Position numbers and translations under genes: made by a program. From the NCBI GenBank assembly GCA_049334165.1, contig JBEGHD010000013.1: 64,000 nucleotides of DNA; one strand, 5' to 3'. The notes under the pieces are model-generated. The model searched no databases. It was not told where the DNA came from and saw only the letters and a program-made list of their open reading frames with translations. This document shows positions 50,648 to 59,160 of this stretch, piece after piece (position 1 is the stretch's first letter; each line of letters begins with the position of its first letter). This DNA is from JBEGHD01 sp049334165 (GTDB lineage: Bacteria; Bacteroidota; Bacteroidia; Flavobacteriales_D; Sanyastnellaceae).

Positions 50648-52353
50648 CTTTCTGAAGCTTCTAAAGTTTTAATCAGTGCCTTTGAGTCATTGAGTAGACT
50701 GAGCTTGTCTGAACTCGATGAAGGTGCAAATTGAGCCATCTCACAGGTCTCTAGAATCTCAATTGTTTTGTCGATCTCACCTTTGCTGTGCTTTGCCTCC
50801 ATTGCTTCAGAGATGTGGCTCTTGTTGAGTTCCGCCATCTCTATTCCATACTTTACAGAAATGTAGCTGTAAATGGTTGAAGACAGTCGAGAATAGAAGT
50901 CGTTGTCGGAAAGCGAAGACAACTGTTTCTCTATTTTTGAAAATTGCCTCAGCGCCTCTCTTCCGGCTTTTTTCAACTTGGTCCCTTTAACGTCCTTGTC
51001 TTCCGCCTTGAGTTTTTGCCCATAAAAGAAAAGCAAAATAAGTATGACTACTGGCAAGCTCAGCAGCCCTACAAACAGTGTTGATCCAAAAAACTGCTGA
51101 CTAGAATTAGTCAGCTTTGATTCTGTTTTGATTTCCCGAATGTTTTGCCCGATCACATTCACCTGATCTTTGCTGTTGTAGGTCATTCCACCAGTGCCCT
51201 CTGCCGTCTCATGGATTGTTATTTCGTAAGGCCCAATAGTGTGCGTGCGATACTCATCGGCCTGCGAATCGAAATAGACGAGCTTTTGTTCGGGAATTTT
51301 GAAGGTTCCTTTTTTCCTCGGAATCATCATAAAAGTGAAAGCCTTCTGGCCAGTAACTCCGCTTCTGCCAACGTTAATATTTTGATCTGTAACCGGATCA
51401 AAGAGCTCAAAGCTTTTTGGAAAATTTAGCTCCGGCTGGTTGAGAAGATTGAGGTTGCCGCTTCCGATGAAGTTGAGGCTCAGTTCAATTGATTGATTAA
51501 CTCCGGCAGAGGTGCGCGAAATTTCACTGCTAATTTCAAGCTGATCGAATGTGCCGATCATTTTGGCGTCAGCAGGAGGTTGGGGCAAATCAAGCACTTT
51601 AAACTTTATAGGAGTGCTGCGAATGTCGTAACGCTTGCCGCCTCCAAAAATTGAGGTGGACACATTTGCAGAGAGCTCGACACCACCGAAAGTCAGTTCG
51701 CCTGTTTTCTGAGGAAACAGAATGAAGTGTTTGATGTCCATGGTGAGAAACTCTCTACCGTTAACGTTTTCTCGCTGCCAGCCGTTGTTTTCTGGTGTGA
51801 GCTCTTCCGACCAAAAACCTTCCAGCTCCGGAAAGTTGAGTTCAGTCATTTGCATCGACCGAAAGCGAGAGTAGAGTTTAACAGCAACCGTAATCGGCTC
51901 GCCTTTGTAAGCCTTTCTTTTGTTTGGAATAGCGGCAATAAAAAAATCGCTGTTGCTGTTGGGCTGCTCTGTGGCGCTGGCTTCGAGTACTTTAATTGTA
52001 ATCGGGTTCGACTTGTAAACTTTTCCATTCACACTGGCCTGAGCCGGAGGGATGCGATGAGTTCCGGCTTTCATCGGCTTCACGAGATATGTTTGAGAGT
52101 ACTCGCGAGTGGCTTCTCCGTTTACAATTATTGTGTTCGTTCCAACTTGTGGACCCTGCACAATCCGAAAGTTTTCCATCTCGGGAACTTCAATTCTGGT
52201 ACGTGCATTTTTGAGTGTAAATCGAAGCTTGAGATAACCGTCAATTGAGATGGTCGTTTTGTTCACAGTGGCCTCGAGTTCCACGTCAGCCTGAGACAAC
52301 CCGGTACCGGCACTCAGCAGTAAGATAAATATGAAAAGCGCAATCTTTTTCAT
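50644..52353 (-). CDS. batD: BatD family protein
   Basis: A 569-residue protein with a signal peptide, a long beta-rich exoplasmic region built of Ig-like domains (VELEATVNKTTISIDGYLKLRF, then EYSQTYLVKPMKAGTHRIPPAQ), one transmembrane helix at about 425-445 (LFVGLLSLPVVILILLFFYG) and a C-terminal cytoplasmic helical domain. This is the BatD layout. It has no catalytic motif and likely scaffolds the VWA proteins. The ATG at 52353 is chosen over the TTG at 52365, leaving a 5-bp gap after batC. Confidence 0.92.
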   Translation of the reverse strand: MKKIALFIFILLLSAGTGLSQADVELEATVNKTTISIDGYLKLRFTLKNARTRIEVPEMENFRIVQGPQVGTNTIIVNGEATREYSQTYLVKPMKAGTHRIPPAQASVNGKVYKSNPITIKVLEASATEQPNSNSDFFIAAIPNKRKAYKGEPITVAVKLYSRFRSMQMTELNFPELEGFWSEELTPENNGWQRENVNGREFLTMDIKHFILFPQKTGELTFGGVELSANVSTSIFGGGKRYDIRSTPIKFKVLDLPQPPADAKMIGTFDQLEISSEISRTSAGVNQSIELSLNFIGSGNLNLLNQPELNFPKSFELFDPVTDQNINVGRSGVTGQKAFTFMMIPRKKGTFKIPEQKLVYFDSQADEYRTHTIGPYEITIHETAEGTGGMTYNSKDQVNVIGQNIREIKTESKLTNSSQQFFGSTLFVGLLSLPVVILILLFFYGQKLKAEDKDVKGTKLKKAGREALRQFSKIEKQLSSLSDNDFYSRLSSTIYSYISVKYGIEMAELNKSHISEAMEAKHSKGEIDKTIEILETCEMAQFAPSSSSDKLSLLNDSKALIKTLEASER

Positions 52354-52358
52354 TTGAG

Positions 52359-53114
52359 TTACCAATCTTTTTCCACGTTCTCGTCCCTGGATTCTTTCTT
52401 CTTTCTCACCTTTTCCTGAATTCGCTGCTCGTTTTGATTTAGCGAATTTAGAATTCTGGCTGCATCTTCCTTGCTAATTTCATCTGGCACTTCACCAGGC
52501 TGTTCTCCCTGTTGTTCGCCTTCTTGTTCTCCGGGTTTTGGACCTTCGTCTTCTCCTTTGTCACCTTGTTCTTCACCAGAGTTTTGTTGATTATCTTCAT
52601 TTCCCTCTTCCTGACCTGCTCCTTCCTGGCCATCTTCGCTTTCTTCTCCTTCTTTCCCCTGTTGCTGTTTCTCCTGCTGCTTCTTCATCTGCTGAATCTG
52701 TCGCAGGGCATAAGATAGGTTGTGACGAGTGTCTTCGTCTTTCGGGTTTTTCCTCAATCCGTCTTTGAATGCATTAGCTCCTTTCTCAAGTTCCTGTTGG
52801 TTAACGTAGCTGTTTCCCAGGTTGTGATAAGCCTGAGATTTTAACTCATCAGATGCTTCTTCAGACTGAGTTACTCGCCTAAAAGTTTCTGCTGCCTTCG
52901 CGAATTTGCCTTGTCGGTAAAGTGCATTCCCGAGATTAAAAAGTGCTTCGGGAGTTTGCTTTTCTAGAAGACTTTGTCTGTAAAGCTCCTCAGCTTCGGT
53001 ATACTCTTCAGAATCGTACTTTTCGTTGCCATCGAGAATTTTCCTTTTTTCTTCCTGGGCAAAAATGCTCGCAGACAGCACCGAGAAAACCGTTATCAGG
53101 ATTGCTACTCTCAT
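52359..53114 (-). CDS. batC: BatC TPR protein with acidic low-complexity tail
   Basis: A 251-residue protein with a signal peptide (cleavage after FAQ) and TPR units at about 25-135 (GNALYRQGKFAKAAETFRRV, HNLGNSYVNQQELEKGANAFKDGL). A Gln/Glu/Gly-rich low-complexity segment follows at about 140-215, then a helical end. Such tails are usual in BatC. It overlaps batB at its start (ATGA). Confidence 0.9.
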   Translation of the reverse strand: MRVAILITVFSVLSASIFAQEEKRKILDGNEKYDSEEYTEAEELYRQSLLEKQTPEALFNLGNALYRQGKFAKAAETFRRVTQSEEASDELKSQAYHNLGNSYVNQQELEKGANAFKDGLRKNPKDEDTRHNLSYALRQIQQMKKQQEKQQQGKEGEESEDGQEGAGQEEGNEDNQQNSGEEQGDKGEDEGPKPGEQEGEQQGEQPGEVPDEISKEDAARILNSLNQNEQRIQEKVRKKKESRDENVEKDW

Positions 53115-54253
53115 GATGTTTTGGTTTTTGTGAAATTCGACCTTCGCTCACTTAGCAGCATGTAGACTACTAACATTAACAACGCGGCACCGAAGAAGTA
53201 TTGGTGACGATGTTCAAAGTCAGTGAAATTGAAAGTGCCGAGTTCCGCTTTTTGCATTTCTCCGATAGCCTGGCGAATGCCGTCTAGCGGGACGTAGCTC
53301 TCTGCAGACTGCACGAATACACCATCGCCTTTTTCAACTAGCTCTTGCAAGAGTGTGGCGTTCATTTGGGAAACTACCACATTTCCATCCGCATCTTTAA
53401 GGTAATCTTTTTGACGGCTGTCGGGATTTTTAGGAATCGGAGCTCCTCTGGCAGTTCCAAGTCCAATAGCGTGAACGGTAATTCCTTTTTCTCTCGCTCG
53501 TCCTGCCGCGTTGATAGCATTGTCACCGTGGTTTTCACCATCGGTGATAACGATAATCGCTTTCTGGGTTGCACTTTCTTTGTCGAAGGAATTTGCCGCA
53601 AGATCAATTGCGTTGCCCAGCGAGGTTCCCTGCCGAGAAACTGAATTGGTAGAAATCGAAGAGAGGAAGAATCGAGCTGCCTGGTAGTCGGATGTTATGG
53701 GCATTTGCACGAACGCATCGCTGGCGTAAACTACCAGGCCAATTCTGTCTCCGTGTAGCTCTTCAATAAGTCGCTGGGCTGAAAGTTTACCGCGCTCCAG
53801 TCTGCTTGGGCTCACATCTTCTGCCAGCATGCTCTTCGATACATCAAAAACAACCATCAGATCTGCGCCTTTGGTAGTCACTTCCTCAAGCCGACTTCCG
53901 ATTTTAGGTGCGATAATTCCAAAAATTACGAGGGCTAAAGCGAGGCGAAGAATCAAAAAGCGAATAGTGGACTTAAGCGGAGAACGATGAGGGACAATAA
54001 AAGAAGTAAGCTTTAGGTCGCTGAGCTTTTTTAGTCGTCTGTAGCTCAATACAGAAAATAGAATAAAAAATACGGTCAAAACCGGAAGACTCAGCAATGC
54101 CCATTTCCACTCTGGGTTGTGGAGCCTCAGCCCCGGCAAAAATTCTGGAGCCAGATACCAGAAAATGGCAAGAGAGAGCCAAAACGTCAATTCGAAAATG
54201 ACGATGGTCCAAATGCTTGCAGTAAGCCGATATGTTTTGTTTTCGCTGTTCAT
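53111..54253 (-). CDS. batB: BatB von Willebrand A membrane protein
   Basis: A 380-residue protein: two transmembrane helices at the N-terminus (about 13-34, 51-68), a third near 100, a VWA domain (about 125-310) with a metal-ion site DVSKSMLA (DxSxS) and TSYQA/TDGENH motifs, and a C-terminal helix near 350. VWA domains bind protein ligands through the metal site. The ATG at 54253 overlaps the batA stop by one base (TGATG). Confidence 0.92.
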   Translation of the reverse strand: MNSENKTYRLTASIWTIVIFELTFWLSLAIFWYLAPEFLPGLRLHNPEWKWALLSLPVLTVFFILFSVLSYRRLKKLSDLKLTSFIVPHRSPLKSTIRFLILRLALALVIFGIIAPKIGSRLEEVTTKGADLMVVFDVSKSMLAEDVSPSRLERGKLSAQRLIEELHGDRIGLVVYASDAFVQMPITSDYQAARFFLSSISTNSVSRQGTSLGNAIDLAANSFDKESATQKAIIVITDGENHGDNAINAAGRAREKGITVHAIGLGTARGAPIPKNPDSRQKDYLKDADGNVVVSQMNATLLQELVEKGDGVFVQSAESYVPLDGIRQAIGEMQKAELGTFNFTDFEHRHQYFFGAALLMLVVYMLLSERRSNFTKTKTS

Positions 54254-55326
54254 CAAATATTTCTGAAAAGCACATTTTTAAGTAAAAAAGCCAGCAGCAA
54301 ACACCCCGCTGCAGCTATTCCAAAGTCGAGGAACTCTTCTGTCCTTCTGCTGAATTCGGTGACTTCGAATTCGGTTTTCTCTAGCTTGTCAATTTCTGCA
54401 TAAATTTTCTGGAGCTCTTCTGGAGAAGTAGCTCTAAAATATTTCCCACCTGTTTTTTCTGCTGCTTTGGTCAGCGTTTCTTCATCAATTTCAACTTCTC
54501 GGTAGTCGAAAATGTATTCACCGTTTGGCTTTACTCCCACTGGCGTGAGCGCATTTCCTCGTGATCCTACACCGATGGTGTGCACCTTGATGTCGAATGT
54601 TTTTGCAATGCGTGCAGCATCGAGAGGTTTGATCTGCCCGCGGTTGTTCACTCCATCGGTGAGTAAAACAATCACTTTACTTTTTGCCTCTGTGTCTTTG
54701 AGGCGGTTGACGGCAGTCGCCAGTCCCATTCCTATCGCTGTTCCTCCTTCTACCTTGCCGCTTTCCATTTGCTCGATAGCGTTTTTCACAACAATGTGAT
54801 CGGTAGTGACGGGAGTTTGCGTGTAGCTTTCTCCTTCAAAAACTACCAGGCCGATGCGGTCATCGGGGCGGTAGTCCACAAATTCCTGAGCAACTCGCTT
54901 GGCACTCTCCAGTCTGTTTGGCTCAAAGTCTTTGGCGAGCATACTCCCTGAAACGTCCATGCTGATCACGATGTCGATGCCTTCTTTAGAAATGTTTTCG
55001 TAGCTCGACTTAGACTGAGGTCGGGCGATGCTAATCACCAGAAGCGCTAAGGCAATTAACTCCAGAAAAATGGAGACGTGTCGTAGTCTGCCCAGCCAGT
55101 GACCTGTTTCATTCGGTAAAAATTTGGAACTCGAAAGTACTACCCCGGATTGCCACTTGTCGATTCGCCACAAGTAGATGCCACTTATTACAGGAAGAAG
55201 CAAAAGCAGGTAAAATGCATCTGGGGTTTCATATTCATAGAAATCTCTGAAGTACCACCAAAGCCCGAGAGCAATTAGATTTGAAAGCAAGAGAAAAACT
55301 ACTGCTGAAATGCGTTGGTCTTTCAT
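54253..55326 (-). CDS. batA: BatA von Willebrand A membrane protein
   Basis: A 357-residue protein with the same plan as BatB: helices at about 8-25 and 36-53, a third near 90, a VWA domain with DVSGSMLAKDFEPNRLE (DxSxS at about 125) and LLTDGVNNRGQI, and a C-terminal helix. BatA and BatB are presumed partners. Both overlaps (upstream ATGA, downstream TGATG) show tight coupling. Confidence 0.93.
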   Translation of the reverse strand: MKDQRISAVVFLLLSNLIALGLWWYFRDFYEYETPDAFYLLLLLPVISGIYLWRIDKWQSGVVLSSSKFLPNETGHWLGRLRHVSIFLELIALALLVISIARPQSKSSYENISKEGIDIVISMDVSGSMLAKDFEPNRLESAKRVAQEFVDYRPDDRIGLVVFEGESYTQTPVTTDHIVVKNAIEQMESGKVEGGTAIGMGLATAVNRLKDTEAKSKVIVLLTDGVNNRGQIKPLDAARIAKTFDIKVHTIGVGSRGNALTPVGVKPNGEYIFDYREVEIDEETLTKAAEKTGGKYFRATSPEELQKIYAEIDKLEKTEFEVTEFSRRTEEFLDFGIAAAGCLLLAFLLKNVLFRNI

Positions 55327-56309
55327 CGGTCACCTCCTTTCGTCTCCGGATCAGCTACAGGTGTAGTTTGTTCGATAAACTTGAAAGCCTGGTCCAAAAT
55401 CTGTTCGTGCTCTTGAGGTGTTGGCTGTTCCTTGGCAAACTTCACCAAATCCGATTGCATGAGAATCTGCCTCAGTAGATTCATAGTACTTTGGTTGAGT
55501 TCCATGTGTCTCATCTTTATGAGAATATCTCTGGAAGTCTCTTCGAGAGCGTTGATACCAAATTGATTCTCAAGGTACTCTCTCACCACATCCGACAGGT
55601 TGATGTAGTAATGCTTTACCAGGCCTTGCTGCCAGTAGCGGCTCTCTTTCAGTTTTTTCAAATCCTCGAGAGCAATTTCGTGAGCTGGGCGAGGTGGGGC
55701 AGGGGGAGTGGTTGGTTCGCTTTTTTCCTTTTTTCCGGACAACAACTTTTTAATTCCCTCAACACCTCCGGCAAGGAAAAATACTGCTACGATCACAAGG
55801 CCAACTACTACAAAAAGAATTGTGATGAGATTTGCTCTGAGCCAGTCCCAAAAAGTCCACTCAGGAGAGATCACATTTTTGATGTCTTTCATCTGCGCAT
55901 CAACAGTCAGCTCGGAAAGGTGAACCTCGAGTAGAAGAGCGTTGGTCTGAATTTTTTTGCCATCAACTTCAAAAGTGAGTGGTGGAATCGCATAGTAGCC
56001 CGAGTCGAAAGAAGTAATGAGGAACTCTCGGTTTTCGGTGAAAGTGAAGCTCTCGTCTTCTCCTTCCTGAATGGTCGTGTCGATCGGAGATTTTTCAAGG
56101 ATTTCTACTCCATCAACCAGCGTGTCCTTGAAAACAGGCCAAGTGACACTCTCCACAGAGTCTGCCGGAGTGTATTCCAAATTTACACGCAGCGTAGTTT
56201 GCTCGCCTACGAGCATCCAGTTAGTATCCAGAGACATGCGAGCTTCTACCTGCGCAAAGACCTGGGCAGAAAAAAGGATAAAAGCAATTATGGCAAAACC
56301 TCTTATCAT
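55323..56309 (-). CDS. BatX-like membrane protein of the Bat cluster
   Basis: A 328-residue protein with a signal peptide (cleavage after VFAQ), a beta-rich exoplasmic domain (about 20-145), one transmembrane helix at about 160-182, and a cytoplasmic helical domain (about 205-315; ALEDLKKLKESRYWQQGLVKHYYINLSDVVREYLEN). This is the position and layout of the gene between DUF58 and batA in other Bacteroidota clusters (BatX or DUF4381-like). The function is unknown. Confidence 0.82.
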   Translation of the reverse strand: MIRGFAIIAFILFSAQVFAQVEARMSLDTNWMLVGEQTTLRVNLEYTPADSVESVTWPVFKDTLVDGVEILEKSPIDTTIQEGEDESFTFTENREFLITSFDSGYYAIPPLTFEVDGKKIQTNALLLEVHLSELTVDAQMKDIKNVISPEWTFWDWLRANLITILFVVVGLVIVAVFFLAGGVEGIKKLLSGKKEKSEPTTPPAPPRPAHEIALEDLKKLKESRYWQQGLVKHYYINLSDVVREYLENQFGINALEETSRDILIKMRHMELNQSTMNLLRQILMQSDLVKFAKEQPTPQEHEQILDQAFKFIEQTTPVADPETKGGDR

Positions 56310-57175
56310 GCGCCTCTCATTTTAAAAAGCTTCATCAGCGGTCCTACGTAGTTTTGATCTGTTGCAATAGAAACCATGTCCACACCGCATCTTTGCAAGG
56401 TGAGTTGTGTTTCTTTATCGTGTTTCATTGCTTTTAGGGCATACTTTTTTCGAAGTTTCTTACTGCCGGTATTTATCCAGTTCACTTTTCCCGTTTCAGG
56501 ATCTTCAATTTGCACGAGCCCCACATTGGGTAGCTCACTTTCCAGTTTGTCATGCACGCGAATGCCCACGATGTCGTGCTTACGGTTGGCTATCCGAAGT
56601 TCTTTGGAATAGTTGTCGTCCAGCCAGTCGGAAATTACAAAGCCAATACAGCGCTTTTTCACAACTCCGTTGAAGTAATCCAGGGCACAGGAAATATCCG
56701 TTCCTCTTCCCTCGGGTTCAAAATCAAGCAATTCGCGGATGATGCGTAGGATGTGCGATCTTCCTTTTTTGGGAGGAATGAATTTTTCGACTCTGTCGCT
56801 AAAAAAGAGCACTCCAATCTTGTCGTTGTTTTGAATGGCCGAAAAAGCGAGAACTGCCGTGAGCTCGGTGATGAGGTTTTTTTTCAGTTGCTCGCGACTG
56901 CCGAAACTTTGAGATGCACTCACATCAATCATCAAAACAACTGTGAGCTCGCGTTCTTCCTCGTAGATTTTCACATACGGATGGCCCATTCTGGCCGTCA
57001 CATTCCAATCTATGTCTCTAATTTCGTCTCCGTGTTGATACTCCCTGTTCTCGCTAAAAGCCATACCACGGCCTTTAAAGGCAGAGTGATACTCGCCCGA
57101 AAAAATCTGATTGGACAGACCCCGGGTTTTGATCTCAATGGTGCGTACTTTCTTTAACAGTTCGGAAGTTTCCAA
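56306..57175 (-). CDS. DUF58 domain protein
   Basis: A 289-residue cytoplasmic protein with no signal peptide. It shows GEYHSAFKGRGMAFSENREYQHGDEIRDIDWNVTARMG, the DUF58 hallmark, and a degenerate VWA core (MIDVSASQSFG, DxSxS-like). It usually follows a MoxR ATPase and may be its target or adaptor. It overlaps the BatX-like gene by 4 bp and lies 76 bp after moxR. Confidence 0.92.
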   Translation of the reverse strand: METSELLKKVRTIEIKTRGLSNQIFSGEYHSAFKGRGMAFSENREYQHGDEIRDIDWNVTARMGHPYVKIYEEERELTVVLMIDVSASQSFGSREQLKKNLITELTAVLAFSAIQNNDKIGVLFFSDRVEKFIPPKKGRSHILRIIRELLDFEPEGRGTDISCALDYFNGVVKKRCIGFVISDWLDDNYSKELRIANRKHDIVGIRVHDKLESELPNVGLVQIEDPETGKVNWINTGSKKLRKKYALKAMKHDKETQLTLQRCGVDMVSIATDQNYVGPLMKLFKMRGA

Positions 57176-57251
57176 AGTGTGGATGCTGACTGGTTATTAA
57201 TAAAAAAACGATCGGCTAAACTGGCTCGTGAAATTGAAAATGGAAGAGAAT

Positions 57252-58295
57252 CTATGGCACCTCCACCTTATTTAAAATCTCCGTAATTATTTGCTCTTGA
57301 GAAATATTTTCCGCCTCGGCTTCGTAGGTGATGCCGATGCGATGGCGCAAAATATCCATGCAAACTGAGCGCACATCTTCGGGAATCACATAGCCTCTGT
57401 GGTTTATGAATGCGTGTGCTTTGGATGCTATAGCAAGAGAAATGCTCGCCCTTGGCGATCCGCCAAAGTCGATGAGGTTTTTGAGATGTCCCAGTCCGTA
57501 CTCTTCGGGATTTCTGGTGGCAAAAACGATATCGATAATATACTGCTCGATTTTTTCGTCCATGTAAACTTCTCGAACGGTATTACGAGCTCTGATGATT
57601 TCCTCCGGTTTCACCACGCTGGAAGGCTCGGGATAATTTCCTGCCTTCAAATTGTTTCTGATGATCTGTTGCTCTTCTTTCTTGGAAGGATAGCCAATAA
57701 CCACCTTTAGCATGAAACGGTCTACCTGAGCTTCGGGAAGGGGATAGGTTCCTTCTTGCTCCACAGGGTTTTGAGTGGCCAAAACCAAAAACGGTTCCGG
57801 CAAAGGAAAACTTTCGGGTCCAATGGTTACTTGTCGCTCTTGCATCGATTCAAGAAGCGCACTCTGCACCTTGGCCGGGGCTCTGTTGATCTCATCCGCC
57901 AAAATAAAATTGGCGAACACAGGTCCTTTCTTCACTGTGAATGCTTCTTCTTTTTGGTTGTAAATCATCGTTCCTACCAAATCGGCAGGGAGCAGATCGG
58001 GTGTGAACTGGATACGGCTAAATTTTACATCGATTGTCTGAGAAAGCGACTTGATGGCGAGAGTTTTTGCCAGCCCGGGAACACCTTCAAGCAGAATGTG
58101 ACCGTTGGATAGCAAGCCGATGAGTAGTTTCTCGACCATGTCTTTCTGACCGACTATACTTTTCTCCATTTCTCTGCGGATCAGATCCACAAAGGCACTT
58201 TCCTTTTCTATACGTTCGTTGAGTTCGCGAATTTCCGATGAAGCCATAGTAGTGGCTCCTTCTGGTTTGTTTTCCATGTTGCTAATATCTTCCAT
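57252..58295 (-). CDS. moxR: MoxR-family AAA ATPase
   Basis: A 347-residue AAA+ chaperone-like ATPase: P-loop EGVPGLAKT at about 74-82, Walker B and sensor region ADEINRAPAKVQSALLESMQE at about 134, FLVLATQNPVEQEGTYPLPEAQVDRF at about 170, and a C-terminal lid. MoxR proteins work with VWA-domain partners, here DUF58, BatA and BatB. First gene of the cluster; a -7 box (TAGATTTG, minus, 58357-58364) lies 61 nt upstream. Confidence 0.94.
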   Translation of the reverse strand: MEDISNMENKPEGATTMASSEIRELNERIEKESAFVDLIRREMEKSIVGQKDMVEKLLIGLLSNGHILLEGVPGLAKTLAIKSLSQTIDVKFSRIQFTPDLLPADLVGTMIYNQKEEAFTVKKGPVFANFILADEINRAPAKVQSALLESMQERQVTIGPESFPLPEPFLVLATQNPVEQEGTYPLPEAQVDRFMLKVVIGYPSKKEEQQIIRNNLKAGNYPEPSSVVKPEEIIRARNTVREVYMDEKIEQYIIDIVFATRNPEEYGLGHLKNLIDFGGSPRASISLAIASKAHAFINHRGYVIPEDVRSVCMDILRHRIGITYEAEAENISQEQIITEILNKVEVP

Positions 58296-58356
58296 TCTTT
58301 ATCTGGCAGAAAAAATAGTTCGTTTATTACCAGTGTTTTCTGGTTGTGGTGTTTCT

Positions 58357-58364
58357 CAAATCTA
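58357..58364 (-). promoter_or_regulatory. -7 box (TAGATTTG) of the Bat cluster
   Basis: Minus-strand TAGATTTG fits TAnnTTTG, 61 nt before the moxR ATG. The remaining divergent intergenic DNA up to 58585 (290 bp in all) shows no further element I can name. Confidence 0.45.
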
Positions 58365-58585
58365 GCGGTCTAAAACCTACTGGCCTGATAAACACCAAAC
58401 GCAAATTTCCTGAAATGTAGAGCTCTTCATCTTAACTGGCGGTTAATTTTTGTTAAGCTCCTCAATGTTAACGCCCATTTCAGCGAGTTTGTCTGGGCCG
58501 AAAACGAACTCAAAACCCTCAGGTTGTCAGTTCATTTTAGTCCTCAATCTTTTTACCTTGCCGACTACATTATTTACCAGAAAGA

Positions 58586-59092
58586 ATGAATCTGAAATCC
58601 ATCTTTAAAGACGCAAAGGCCTCAAGCATCGGACGTAAAAAGTTTAACGTAATCATGTCACGTGTGATACCTTTCAACAGACCGCACAAACTGAAAGTGA
58701 TAAAAATCGAGGACAATGTGGTTGAGGTTGAGATTCCCTATCGGAAGAAAAATCTCAATCACCTTAAAGGGATTCACGCCTGCGCTCTGGCTACCGGAGC
58801 CGAATACTGTTCTGGCCTGATGCTGCTCAGTAGGCTTGGCACCGAGAAGTACCGCCTCATCATGGAGAGTATCGAAGTGAAATATCACTACCAGGCTAAG
58901 AGTACGTGCTATGCCCTTTTTGAACTGGCAGAGTCTTCTCTTAAAAATGAAATCATGACGCCACTCGAGAGCGAAGGTAAAGTGTTTTTTAGGTGCGAAA
59001 TTGGTGTTACTGATGAAGAGGGAAATTCGATTTGTACGGTTCACACCAACTGGCAGATTAAGTCGTGGGAGAAGGTTAAAACGAAACGCTAA
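58586..59092 (+). CDS. DUF4442 hot-dog fold protein
   Basis: A 168-residue protein with VIPFNRPHKLKVIKIEDNVVEVEIPYRKKNLNHLKGIHACALATGAEYCSGLML, whose order of strand, N-x-x-x-x-x-H, long helix matches the DUF4442 hot-dog thioesterase-like family. The HxxxxxT/S/C pocket suggests an acyl-CoA or acyl-ACP ligand (inference). It stands alone, 68 bp before thrS. Confidence 0.88.
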   Translation: MNLKSIFKDAKASSIGRKKFNVIMSRVIPFNRPHKLKVIKIEDNVVEVEIPYRKKNLNHLKGIHACALATGAEYCSGLMLLSRLGTEKYRLIMESIEVKYHYQAKSTCYALFELAESSLKNEIMTPLESEGKVFFRCEIGVTDEEGNSICTVHTNWQIKSWEKVKTKR

Positions 59093-59129
59093 AATCCTTT
59101 TGAAGTAAGGGCTCACCGCTTAAATTTTT

Positions 59130-59137
59130 TATCTTTG
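59130..59137 (+). promoter_or_regulatory. -7 box (TATCTTTG) of thrS-infC-rpmI-rplT
   Basis: TATCTTTG, exact to TAnnTTTG, 23 nt before the thrS ATG. I see no T-box or other long leader structure here. Confidence 0.5.
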
Positions 59138-59160
59138 CCGCTTTTGAAAACCAAGCATTC

